Positions 18,129 to 26,500 of a DNA stretch of 28,364 nucleotides are shown here, piece by piece. Position 1 is the first letter of the stretch. The number at the start of each line of letters is the position of its first letter. The translations under genes were made by a program, and so were the position numbers. The stretch comes from Myxococcales bacterium UBA5297 (GTDB taxonomy: Bacteria > Myxococcota > Myxococcia > Myxococcales > UBA5297). The notes below the pieces were generated by a model that was not told the DNA's origin, searched no databases, and worked only from the letters and a program-made list of their open reading frames with translations. The stretch covers positions 7,743-36,106 of the forward strand of contig DHSB01000117.1 of NCBI GenBank assembly GCA_002408385.1, given 5' to 3'.

Positions 18129-18232
18129 CTCTTTCGGTGTCGGCCTGGTTTGACACCCTAACCAGTGCGGTGGTAACTACCGCGCGTTCCCCAAGAGGCG
18201 GGTGTGTTGGCATCTCGCCATGGAGTTCAAAC

Positions 18233-19309
18233 ATGTCAGTTCGCAAAGCCGTGCTCTGCCTTTCCCTTGCCCTTCCCTTGGCGCTCGCAGGTTGCTCTGG
18301 CGACGACGGCGAAGCCGAGATCATCAACTGCGCATCCGACACCGAGTGCCTGGAAGGCAGCGAGATCTGCCACCCGGTCGGCAAGGTCTGCGTCGCCACC
18401 TGCACCATCGCTGACGACTGCCCGGACACGCAGAAGAACTGCGAAGAGGTCAAGGTAGGCGACGTTGCGATGACGACCGAGAAGGTCTGCCAGTGCTCGA
18501 CCAACGAGCTGTGCAAGGGTGACGACGAGGCCGCCGAGGTCGTCTGCTCGCCGGTCGACAACATCTGCGAAGACAAGTGCGCGACCGACGACGACTGCGC
18601 GGTCTTCACCAGCACCAGCCGCGAGTGCGTCGAGGGCGCCTGCGTCCCCAAGGCGACCTGCAGCGCGACATCCTGCATTGACCCCTCCGCCTCCAAGTGC
18701 GGCGAGGACGGCAAGTGCGGCGCCTGTGCGGTCGATGCCGACTGCACGCACCTTGACGGGTTCGACAAGTGCGACAACGGCGTCTGCGTGGCGCCGAGTT
18801 GCAACGCGAACAACAAGGAGCCCGGGTTGAATTTCGGCCCCGACATCTGCGCCTACGGCCAGATCTGCGACGCGACCAACGGCTGCGTCGATGTTGCTGG
18901 GGGTACCTGTGCGGCCGCCTCCTCGTACAGCTGGAATGAGTCTCAGCAGGGCCCGGTCATCTTTGCGACTACATCCCAGGGCTTCGCGAGCTCCGATACG
19001 GCGAAGGAGTGTGGTGACGGTGGTGCCAAGCTTGAGGTGACCGTTTCCTTTTATGCGCCGAAGGGGTTGACCTACAACAAGATCGCGGACCTGCTCCACA
19101 ACTGGACTACCGACAAGGCCCAGCAGATTGTCTTCGTCCGATCGAGCGGTAGTACTCATGGTGCCGCCTTTGTGCGTGACACGCCGGACTCTGGCGCGAC
19201 CAGCGGAACATTCGTCGTCGGCGCGTGCGGCATTCAGGCTGCCGAAGGACGTGCGATCTACATCAAGGATGCTGCAGGCAATGGAGGCAACGCTTTCTGC
19301 ATCCAGTAG
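18233..19309 (+). CDS. cysteine-rich surface lipoprotein
   Basis: A protein of 358 residues. The ATG at 18233 has GGAG seven bases upstream and starts a lipoprotein signal ending in a lipobox (LALAGC, lipidated Cys21). Residues ~30-220 are packed with cysteines in short units of the type C-x5-C-x6-C and C-x4-D-D-C, separated by Asp/Glu-rich loops; this is the disulfide-rich repeat style common in myxobacterial surface lipoproteins. From about residue 225 a different domain with only four cysteines follows (GTCAAASSYSWNE to the terminal NAFCIQ), probably beta-rich. Function is unknown; adhesion or binding at the outer membrane is a reasonable guess. The gene is monocistronic: it has its own promoter candidate, and a strong terminator begins 22 bp after the stop codon. 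Confidence 0.82.
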   Translation: MSVRKAVLCLSLALPLALAGCSGDDGEAEIINCASDTECLEGSEICHPVGKVCVATCTIADDCPDTQKNCEEVKVGDVAMTTEKVCQCSTNELCKGDDEAAEVVCSPVDNICEDKCATDDDCAVFTSTSRECVEGACVPKATCSATSCIDPSASKCGEDGKCGACAVDADCTHLDGFDKCDNGVCVAPSCNANNKEPGLNFGPDICAYGQICDATNGCVDVAGGTCAAASSYSWNESQQGPVIFATTSQGFASSDTAKECGDGGAKLEVTVSFYAPKGLTYNKIADLLHNWTTDKAQQIVFVRSSGSTHGAAFVRDTPDSGATSGTFVVGACGIQAAEGRAIYIKDAAGNGGNAFCIQ

Positions 19310-19330
19310 TCTTCTTCTGCTGAGACATCG

Positions 19331-19368
19331 AAGGCCCCGTCGCCCTCGGGCGGCGGGGCCTTTTCTTC
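19331..19368 (+). terminator. intrinsic terminator after the lipoprotein gene
   Basis: A near-perfect inverted repeat of about 15 bp (AAGGCCCCGTCGCCC against GGGCGGCGGGGCCTT, one G-T pair) with a very short loop is followed by TTTTCTTC. It starts 22 bp after the stop codon at 19309 and should end that transcript cleanly. Confidence 0.88.
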
Positions 19369-19478
19369 ATGCGGGAAGCCCTGCTCGAGCCGAGGCCCGA
19401 GCCCACCCGCTTGGCGCTTCTCTGGGCCCATTCCATCTTGCTCTGGGCTAGAGTAGGCGGCAGCGGGAGGGGACGGAG

Positions 19479-20660
19479 TTGAGCATCTTGGCCGGCGACC
19501 AGACCAACGCAGCACCCGCGCTCCCCGACAAGGCCGACAGCCTGATTTCCTTCGACGACATGGGGCTGCGGGAGCTCGAGATCCTGCGTCTCGTCCTTCG
19601 GGGAGACTCGGTCGTCGATTGGCGTCGCCTCAACTTCGACGACCGGACCGAGGTCGACCGCTTTCTCAAGCTGCACCAGATCGACTACTCGGATCCGAAT
19701 GATCGGGCGATCGTGCGCCGGCTTCTCAAGGAAGCGGTCGACTACCTTCGCTCGACCTTCCACTACCGGCTCGCCGACGCGGTCGCCGAGCCCTATGAAA
19801 TCCAGGACCTGTTTCTCTACGCGTCCGGGCTGCATCCCCGCCATCCTGGCAGGTTCCAGAAGATCGCCTGCATCGTGCTCAAGGTGATGCACGTGATTCA
19901 CCACATGGAAGGGCGAGAGCTGCTCTTCCGCACGCCTATCGCGCCATCGGTGCTCGCGCGCATGGTGGACGAGCGCGTCAGCTCGTGCGCCGCGCAGATG
20001 AAGCGCTGCAACTTCCCGCTGGTGGAGTTTTCGGGCAGCGTCAAGACGCAGCACTCGATGATCACCAAGCTGCTCGCCAAGCGCGACACGGTTGCCGCCC
20101 AGGTCTTCGACAAGGTGCGCTACCGCATTGTCACCCGCGAACGGGCCGACGTCCTGCCGGTGCTCGAATTCCTGACGCGGACGCTGTTTCCGTTCAATCT
20201 CCTCGTCCCCAGCCAAACCGAGAATACGCTCATCGACTTTGAGCGGCTCATCGAGCAGACCCCCTCGCTGCTGCGGCACGTCGACGGGCTGCACCTGCCG
20301 CTGCCGCATGGGAACTCCGAGCGGCGTTTCCGCAGCCACAATCCGTTTTCCGGCAGCAACTATCGGGTTCTCAATTTCGTTGTCGAGATGCCCCTGCGCA
20401 TCGACGCCTATCTGCCTTCCGACGATCCGCGGCCGGGCCGGCCGCGCATCGTCTTTAGCTGGGTCGAGTTCCAGATCATGGACCTCGCCACCGCCATCGA
20501 GAACGAGCGGGGCGAGAACAGCCACGAACTCTACAAGGCGCGCCAGCGGGCCAAGGTGCTTCGGCGCCTGTCGCGAGGCTTGGTCGTGCCCAAGGGGAAG
20601 GTGAGGCCGAAGGACGGCTCGAACGGCGCCGACGGGCCCGACGAGGACTCGCTACTCTAG
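19479..20660 (+). CDS. TIGR04552-like protein with a divergent RelA/SpoT-type nucleotidyltransferase region
   Basis: A protein of 393 residues. The TTG at 19479 is preceded by GGGAGG at a spacing of eight bases; the ATG at 19560 is a possible shorter start. The sequence resembles a conserved uncharacterised myxobacterial family (TIGR04552, from memory). Residues ~186-355 align by eye with the (p)ppGpp synthetase domain of RelA: GSVKTQHSMITKL against GRPKHIYSIWRKM, FDKVRYRIV against FDVRAVRIV, NYRVLNFVV against GYQSIHTVV, and VEFQIMD against VEIQIRT. The matching positions K189, S193, K197, D211, R216, Y295 and E330 are kept, while the Arg before K189 and the Ser, His and Arg of the later motifs differ. 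No HD hydrolase, TGS or ACT domain is visible. Probably cytoplasmic. The fold is inferred and the activity unknown. Confidence 0.8.
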   Translation: MSILAGDQTNAAPALPDKADSLISFDDMGLRELEILRLVLRGDSVVDWRRLNFDDRTEVDRFLKLHQIDYSDPNDRAIVRRLLKEAVDYLRSTFHYRLADAVAEPYEIQDLFLYASGLHPRHPGRFQKIACIVLKVMHVIHHMEGRELLFRTPIAPSVLARMVDERVSSCAAQMKRCNFPLVEFSGSVKTQHSMITKLLAKRDTVAAQVFDKVRYRIVTRERADVLPVLEFLTRTLFPFNLLVPSQTENTLIDFERLIEQTPSLLRHVDGLHLPLPHGNSERRFRSHNPFSGSNYRVLNFVVEMPLRIDAYLPSDDPRPGRPRIVFSWVEFQIMDLATAIENERGENSHELYKARQRAKVLRRLSRGLVVPKGKVRPKDGSNGADGPDEDSLL

Positions 20661-20717
20661 GCCGTCGCGAAATGCGCTAGAGTTCCCGCAAGTCGCCCTC
20701 GCTGAGGGGAGGTCGTG

Positions 20718-20906
20718 ATGGACACGCCGGAAACTCGCAGCAAGGCACGGACGGTTGATCCGAGCCCGACGCCGATGAAGGGCACGTGCCAGGTGTGCGG
20801 CAGGAGCGGCGGAGTCGTTTACGATCCTGAAAAGGCTCCGCCAAACCGGCTGTGCTACCGCTGCGCGGCCGAGTACGGCCTCCAAGATCCCTACGACGAT
20901 CAGTAA
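20718..20906 (+). CDS. small zinc-ribbon protein
   Basis: A protein of 62 residues. The ATG at 20718 has a strong ribosome site GGGGAGG five bases upstream; a GTG three bases earlier is less well placed. Two CxxC pairs (CQVC and CYRC, about 24 residues apart) predict a treble-clef or zinc-ribbon fold, with an acidic C-terminal tail (QDPYDDQ). It starts 57 bp after the RelA/SpoT-like gene in the same direction and is probably co-transcribed with it. I do not recognise a named family; RNA, DNA or protein binding are all possible. Confidence 0.7.
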   Translation: MDTPETRSKARTVDPSPTPMKGTCQVCGRSGGVVYDPEKAPPNRLCYRCAAEYGLQDPYDDQ

Positions 20907-21170
20907 CCGCTCGTTGGCGCCCTCGCCGCGCTCGGGCCCTGGTGGCAAGCAGGTGCGGCCGCGGCCTATCTCACGCCAAGTCGAGAGCCCGGCCTTGCGC
21001 GTGCTCGGGTTTCAACTGACTTGGCGGTCGCCCCTTTTTCGGCAGGCACCGGGGCGGGGGCAAGGCCTATCGCGAAGTCGGGTGCGTTTGCGTGCCCCCG
21101 GTGAAATTGTGCGCTCCGTTCTGCCGGAAGGCTGCGCGCAGCGTTGACCTGAGGCCCCGGAAAACGGTCG

Positions 21171-21194
21171 GGGGTCTCCGGACAAGAAGACCCC
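21171..21194 (-). terminator. hairpin just after the His-rich lipoprotein gene
   Basis: GGGGTCT (21171-21177) and AGACCCC (21188-21194) form a perfect 7-bp stem with a 10-nt loop, directly beyond the stop codon of the minus-strand gene ending at 21196. Only a short T-run follows on that strand (CGACCGTTTTCC), so termination is likely but not certain. The flanking stretch 20907-21170 shows no gene. Confidence 0.4.
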
Positions 21195-21195
21195 G

Positions 21196-21579
21196 TCAGA
21201 GCCTGTGCGCCGGGCGCGCCTCGTGCCGTCGCGCTTGATGCGGATGGGCAGAGGGCGCTCTGCGCTCTTTGTGCGAGTGCGGGCGGTACTCGCGAAGGTG
21301 GTAGCGATAATCGCGGTGGGGTCGGTGGGTGCGATGGCGGTAAACCACCGGAGGGCGCTGGACCTCGACCCAAACCGTGCCGTCCCAATACGTGTAGATT
21401 CCCCGGTGGAAATAGATGGGGCCGCCTTCGTAGTAGCCCCAGAAATGGCCGCAGTGGGGGCCGTGTACATGGCCGACGACTGCAACGGGAACGGTGGCAA
21501 CGACCGCTGCGCGACCGGGCACGACACAGCCGGTCAACAGGGCAGCCGAGGTCAGGGCCATCAGGACGAGCCGCTTCAT
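21196..21579 (-). CDS. small histidine-rich lipoprotein
   Basis: A protein of 127 residues. The start codon at 21577-21579 begins a short lipoprotein signal with lipobox LLTGC (Cys18), and a purine-rich stretch (AGAGAAGAGG) lies upstream on the coding strand. The middle holds an aromatic, glycine-rich segment (HFWGYYEGGPIYFHRGIYTYW). The C-terminal third is very rich in His and Arg (repeated HRP, HPH and RRH), which suggests metal binding or contact with polyanions. The family is not recognised. It is divergently placed relative to the genes upstream, and ffh follows on the same strand only in the sense of lying further right. Confidence 0.7.
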   Translation of the reverse strand: MKRLVLMALTSAALLTGCVVPGRAAVVATVPVAVVGHVHGPHCGHFWGYYEGGPIYFHRGIYTYWDGTVWVEVQRPPVVYRHRTHRPHRDYRYHLREYRPHSHKERRAPSAHPHQARRHEARPAHRL

Positions 21580-21708
21580 CGATAGATTGCCTCTTCTCTC
21601 CGCGATATCCGACGAGATTGGAACCGGCGGCAGGCCGATTTCTTCCGCTTGGCCTGCGTCGGACGGCTGACGCGTCCCCGCCCGCCCAGGAAGAGGGCGG
21701 GTGAGGAC

Positions 21709-21735
21709 GAGAGAGAGAGGGAGAGGGAGAGGGAG
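21709..21735. repeat. GA-rich microsatellite after ffh
   Basis: A pure purine tract of GA and GGGAGA units lies 12 bp beyond the ffh stop codon. Just past it, CCCGCCC (21681-21687) and GGGCGGG (21695-21701) can pair around a 7-nt loop. On the ffh transcript this is a pyrimidine tract followed by a hairpin, possibly part of its 3' end. Confidence 0.6.
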
Positions 21736-21747
21736 CCTGGTGGAAGA

Positions 21748-23394
<1,647 letters not shown>

Positions 23395-23534
23395 CGAAAA
23401 TCGTCCTTCCTTGTGACTGGAGCTTGCTTCCGCCGGCTCGCACAGAGGGCACAACGGCGAGCCAGGCGGCTTCGTCGGCGGGGCCAGGGAGTGGTGAGCC
23501 GGCTTGCCTACGAAAAAACAACGCAAGGCGGCGG

Positions 23535-23564
23535 TTTATAGCACCGGCGCGAACGGCGCAGCAA
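23535..23564 (-). promoter_or_regulatory. candidate ffh promoter
   Basis: On the minus strand TTGCTG (23559-23564) and TATAAA (23535-23540) are spaced by 18 bp. A transcript starting near 23528 would have a leader of about 135 nt before the ffh start. The -10 box is the only AT-rich hexamer in the GC-rich gap between ffh and tRNA-Leu. Confidence 0.45.
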
Positions 23565-23601
23565 CGCGCTCGTCCGTGCGCTGGTGTGGCCGTCTTGGCG
23601 A

Positions 23602-23630
23602 TTGCCCGGCTATGGGGTGACGGCTAGGAT
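23602..23630 (+). promoter_or_regulatory. candidate tRNA-Leu promoter
   Basis: TTGCCC (23602-23607) and TAGGAT (23625-23630) are spaced by 17 bp, about 55 bp upstream of the mature tRNA 5' end. It is divergent from the ffh promoter candidate. Confidence 0.45.
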
Positions 23631-23684
23631 TCGCCACCCGCGCGCTCGGTTGCCCAGCTCGGCGATCGCGCGCACGGCGCTCAA

Positions 23685-23770
23685 GCCGGAGTGGCGAAGC
23701 TGGTAGACGCAGGGGACTTAAAATCCCCTTGGGCGCAAGCCCAGCGCGGGTTCGAGTCCCGCCTCCGGTA
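23685..23770 (+). tRNA. tRNA-Leu (anticodon TAA)
   Basis: An 86-nt tRNA with the long variable arm expected for leucine. The acceptor arm is GCCGGAG paired with CTCCGGT; the anticodon stem GGGGA/TCCCC encloses the loop CTTAAAA with anticodon TAA; the variable arm is TGGGCGCAAGCCCA; and the T arm contains GGTTCGAGTCC. Discriminator A is at 23770 and the CCA end is not encoded. Its 3' half is duplicated at 26269-26316, so the gene has served as a DNA integration site and was restored on integration. Confidence 0.95.
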
Positions 23771-24195
23771 TTCAACCCTTAGCGCCGGCCAACCTGAGAG
23801 CCGCCTAGTGGCGACGAGGGGAGCCAGCGCGACCTGAGGCGAGTCGCTCGGTGCGGCGGCCACGTCGCGTTAGGTTGCGGTGTGAGTGAGCGTGCAGGGA
23901 TGGGCGCAAGAAGAGAAGACAAGCGGAAGATTGCGTGGTCTGCGGACGCTCACAGAGGCGCGCAGGCCGCTGCTCCGACTCCAGCGCACCGGGAGGTGGG
24001 GGTCACCATGCATTGGGCCCGCCGTGACCAGGGAGCTTTCGGCCGAGGATGCCCTTTGCGCCGAGTCCCGCTATCCATGCATCCGTGCCCTCTGGCTCAA
24101 GATGCCCTTCGGCTTGCCAAGACGCTTGTCCATCGTCCTCAAGCTGACGTGGTCGGGTTCAGCCGAACGGGTAGGTTGTCGAGGAGGTCAAAACG
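23771..24195. other. stretch without a recognisable gene at the left end of the island
   Basis: 425 bp between tRNA-Leu and the HEAT/ankyrin gene. Two overlapping short frames start near 23882 and 23886, but neither has a ribosome site, a recognisable motif or a coding-like composition, and they overlap each other. The region probably holds the promoter of the cargo gene; I see no clear -35/-10 pair. Confidence 0.5.
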
Positions 24196-26028
24196 ATGGA
24201 CGTTGCTGATCTTGTCAGGGTCTTGAAGACCGGCACGCCGCAGGAGCAGATGACGGCGGCGCGCGAGATAGGCGCACTGGGAGCCGAAGCAGGCCCGGAA
24301 GCGGCACCAGTTCTACTGGAGCGCATGCGAGATGCCCCGCCTGCTCTGCGAATCGCAGCGCGTGAGGCTCTGACCAAGCTCGGCGATGCGGGCGTTCGTG
24401 CATTGCTCTATGGCCTGCCGAGCCGCGACTGTGCTGTCGCCCTCAAGGAGATTGCTCCCCAAGCTGCCAAGTACCTGCTCGCTGCCCTCGGAGACCGTTC
24501 GTTCCGAGGGCGGGCCGATGCACTGTGGGCCTTGGCGGGCAGCTTGGGAAAAGGCACGCCCGTTCCTCCTGAGGTCGTTGACTGCCTGGCGGACCCTGAG
24601 CCCGAGGTTCGGGAGAACGCCCAAAGGCTGGTGAAGGAGCAATGGGAAAGCGTCTACCCTAGCCTTCGGGACCGCCTGCCGAAGGCTGGCCTCGGGGCAG
24701 ACTTCGTTCGTGAGCTGCTTCTGGAAGACGCGGAGGGGGCCATCGGCCGAGGGGATGAAGTAAGGCTCGGGTTGGTAGTTGAGCGGCTCGATCTCCGAGA
24801 CGATCACATCGGTGGATTTCTCCTGGGTATTGCAGCCGGAACGGGGCAGGTAAAGATCGCGGCCAACCTGATCGAGAAGGGGGCTCCGAAGGACGCGAAG
24901 GCAGGGTGGCCTCTGCAGCACGCCGTCTCGAACGATCAGGTAGATGCTGCGCGATTGCTGCTGGAGAACAAGGCCGAGCCGAACCGGATGGACGAATACG
25001 GAGGAAGGCCGCTTCATCGAGCCGAGTCCGGAGGGATGATCAAGCTACTGCTCGAGCATGGCGCTGACCGAGCGGCCAAGAGCAAGGAAGGCCAGACACC
25101 CTACGAATCGTTCGTCAACCAACTGAACGAGAGCATCAAACACAGCCACTGGAGGCCCGACGATCTGCCGCAGATGATCGACCTTGTTGCTCCCGCAGGC
25201 GCGCCCCTCGCCGCAGAACTGCTGGCGAAGGCCGAGGCCGCGACGAAGAAAGAGCATGACGAAGCAGCCGCGAGGGCTCGGTCCCAGAGGAAGAAGAAGA
25301 GCTTGACTCTTCCCAAGCTCACCAACGTCGCGGCGTACTGCTGCCTGGTGATCCAGGGCGATGCGAAGCCCTCGAGCTTCCCATTTTCGCTTCGCTCGTT
25401 GGGCAAGAGGGCAGCCTACTGTGAGCTGTTTCGCCTGAAGAAGGCCGATGCCGAGTCGGTGAGAGCCGGGGAGTTGCTGGCTCAGGAAGTCTCAGACCTT
25501 CCCAAGCTCGTCAGCCGTGACAGCGGGCTGGCGAGGACGCTGCTGTATGCGAAATCGGTCCTGGACCAGGCTGGTGTTGAGCTTGAGTCGAGCCACGTTG
25601 CTGCACTCGCCAAGACCGGAACGGCCTTCGCTCTTCACCTGGCGAGCGGATCTGCGAGAAAACGGGGCGAACCGCTGCGGTCCATTGAGGAAGGCAGGTT
25701 TGCAGGGGAGAACGTGGCCGGCAGCTTCGTTGTCACTCTCATCCGCGAGGGCCAACAAGGAGTAAGGCTCTACTCATTCGACGAGCAGGAAGAGAAGGCT
25801 GAGGGCGAGTGTGCTGCTGACGTCCGGGTAGAAGACCGGGCGAACCGGACACGGGCGCTAGAAGCCGTGGGTCGATGGCTTCAGGCAAATCCCTTGGCCT
25901 CAGGCATGAAGGAACTCATGGTGTCGGAGTGGGGTGAAGGCGAGGAGTACAACCTGCTCGTCCAGCCGTCGTTGTTGTCGGTTCTTGCCGGTAGTGGCGC
26001 TGGCCTCGAATACATCCTGAACGACTGA
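24196..26028 (+). CDS. HEAT-repeat / ankyrin-repeat protein, cargo of the tRNA-Leu island
   Basis: A protein of 610 residues. The ATG at 24196 has a strong ribosome site, GAGGAGG, eight bases upstream. Residues ~1-165 are HEAT-like helical repeats (AAREIGALGAEAGPEAAPVL; LRIAAREALTKLGDAGVRAL; a unit with DPEPEVRENAQRLV). Residues ~205-308 hold about three ankyrin repeats (GWPLQHAVSNDQVDAARLLL; GGRPLHRAESGGMIKLLLEH; EGQTPYESFV). A charged helical linker at about 345-370 is rich in Lys, Glu and Arg, and the last ~240 residues form a domain I do not recognise. There is no signal peptide or membrane helix, so it is probably cytoplasmic. It is the only convincing gene of the island. Such repeat proteins usually bind other proteins; a role in defence or as an effector is conjecture. 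Confidence 0.85.
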   Translation: MDVADLVRVLKTGTPQEQMTAAREIGALGAEAGPEAAPVLLERMRDAPPALRIAAREALTKLGDAGVRALLYGLPSRDCAVALKEIAPQAAKYLLAALGDRSFRGRADALWALAGSLGKGTPVPPEVVDCLADPEPEVRENAQRLVKEQWESVYPSLRDRLPKAGLGADFVRELLLEDAEGAIGRGDEVRLGLVVERLDLRDDHIGGFLLGIAAGTGQVKIAANLIEKGAPKDAKAGWPLQHAVSNDQVDAARLLLENKAEPNRMDEYGGRPLHRAESGGMIKLLLEHGADRAAKSKEGQTPYESFVNQLNESIKHSHWRPDDLPQMIDLVAPAGAPLAAELLAKAEAATKKEHDEAAARARSQRKKKSLTLPKLTNVAAYCCLVIQGDAKPSSFPFSLRSLGKRAAYCELFRLKKADAESVRAGELLAQEVSDLPKLVSRDSGLARTLLYAKSVLDQAGVELESSHVAALAKTGTAFALHLASGSARKRGEPLRSIEEGRFAGENVAGSFVVTLIREGQQGVRLYSFDEQEEKAEGECAADVRVEDRANRTRALEAVGRWLQANPLASGMKELMVSEWGEGEEYNLLVQPSLLSVLAGSGAGLEYILND

Positions 26029-26268
26029 ACACGGGCGTAGCCGCTCGCTGGGGACAGGGGCGTGGCGGTGGTCGTTGGGGCCTTTTCCGAACGGAATCTG
26101 AACGATCCCTAGCAGCTCCCAACAGACGGCCGCAACTTGCTACTGCGGCTGGTGCCACGAGCGGCTTCTCGGTGCTGGTTCTTGCTGCTCGATGCTGGTG
26201 CGCTCCAGAGCTAACCTCGGGGAAACCTGGGCTTGCGGGGATTTACGAGCTGCAGGTAGACCTTCTTG

Positions 26269-26316
26269 AAATCCCCTTGGGCGCAAGCCCAGCGCGGGTT
26301 CGAATCCTGCCTCCGG
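26269..26316 (+). repeat. tRNA-Leu 3'-half copy (right attachment site of the island)
   Basis: 48 bp identical to the tRNA-Leu 3' half except for two transitions, both in the T arm. The 5' half is absent or badly degraded: GGTAGAC survives just upstream at 26255-26261, but no acceptor or anticodon stem can form, so it is not a working tRNA. The 240 bp before it (26029-26268) show no gene. It is best read as attR, the displaced original 3' end of the tRNA. Confidence 0.8.
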
Positions 26317-26382
26317 ATCGGTCATCGAGACAGGTCGGTTTCCGCCGTGACGAGCGGTCGACCCGCCGTAGAGAATTCCGTC

Positions 26383-26412
26383 TTGCAAACAAGGGGACGA
26401 TTGCGCTATCGG
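26383..26412 (+). promoter_or_regulatory. candidate tRNA-Arg promoter
   Basis: TTGCAA (26383-26388) and TATCGG (26407-26412) are spaced by 18 bp, ending 14 bp before the tRNA. The -10 match is weak. Confidence 0.35.
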
Positions 26413-26426
26413 TAGCCCGCGTTCTT

Positions 26427-26500
26427 GGTCGTGTAGCTCAGTTGGATAGAGCGTTGGCCTCCGAAGCCAAAGGCCCCGCGTTCGAGTCGCGGCACGACCG
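26427..26500 (+). tRNA. tRNA-Arg (anticodon CCG)
   Basis: A 74-nt tRNA. The acceptor arm is GGTCGTG paired with CACGACC, followed by discriminator G at 26500. The D arm is GCTC/GAGC, the anticodon stem TTGGC/GCCAA encloses loop CTCCGAA with anticodon CCG, and the T arm is CCGCG/CGCGG around TTCGAGT. CCA is not encoded. A minus-strand tyrosine recombinase frame reads into its 3' end, which marks it as an integration site. The 110 bp before it separate it from the remnant of the tRNA-Leu island. Confidence 0.95.

Larger units (their letters stand above)
23721..26316. mobile_element. small genomic island integrated in tRNA-Leu
   Basis: The segment is bounded by direct repeats of the tRNA-Leu 3' half: 23721-23768 inside the intact tRNA and 26269-26316 as an isolated copy. 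They match at 46 of 48 bases, from the anticodon loop to the acceptor stem, which is the classic footprint of a tyrosine-recombinase attachment site. The DNA between them is about 2.5 kb and contains one convincing gene, the HEAT/ankyrin protein, and no integrase. It therefore depends on a recombinase elsewhere or is the leftover of a larger island. The cargo gene visibly uses more A/T-ending codons than gltI or ffh. Confidence 0.7.

Noticed and set aside
23882..24226. Short overlapping frames between tRNA-Leu and the HEAT/ankyrin gene
   Set aside because: They overlap each other and one runs into the cargo gene; they lack ribosome sites and recognisable features.
26230..26317. Second functional tRNA-Leu
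   Set aside because: Only the 3' half is conserved; neither the acceptor stem nor the anticodon stem can pair.
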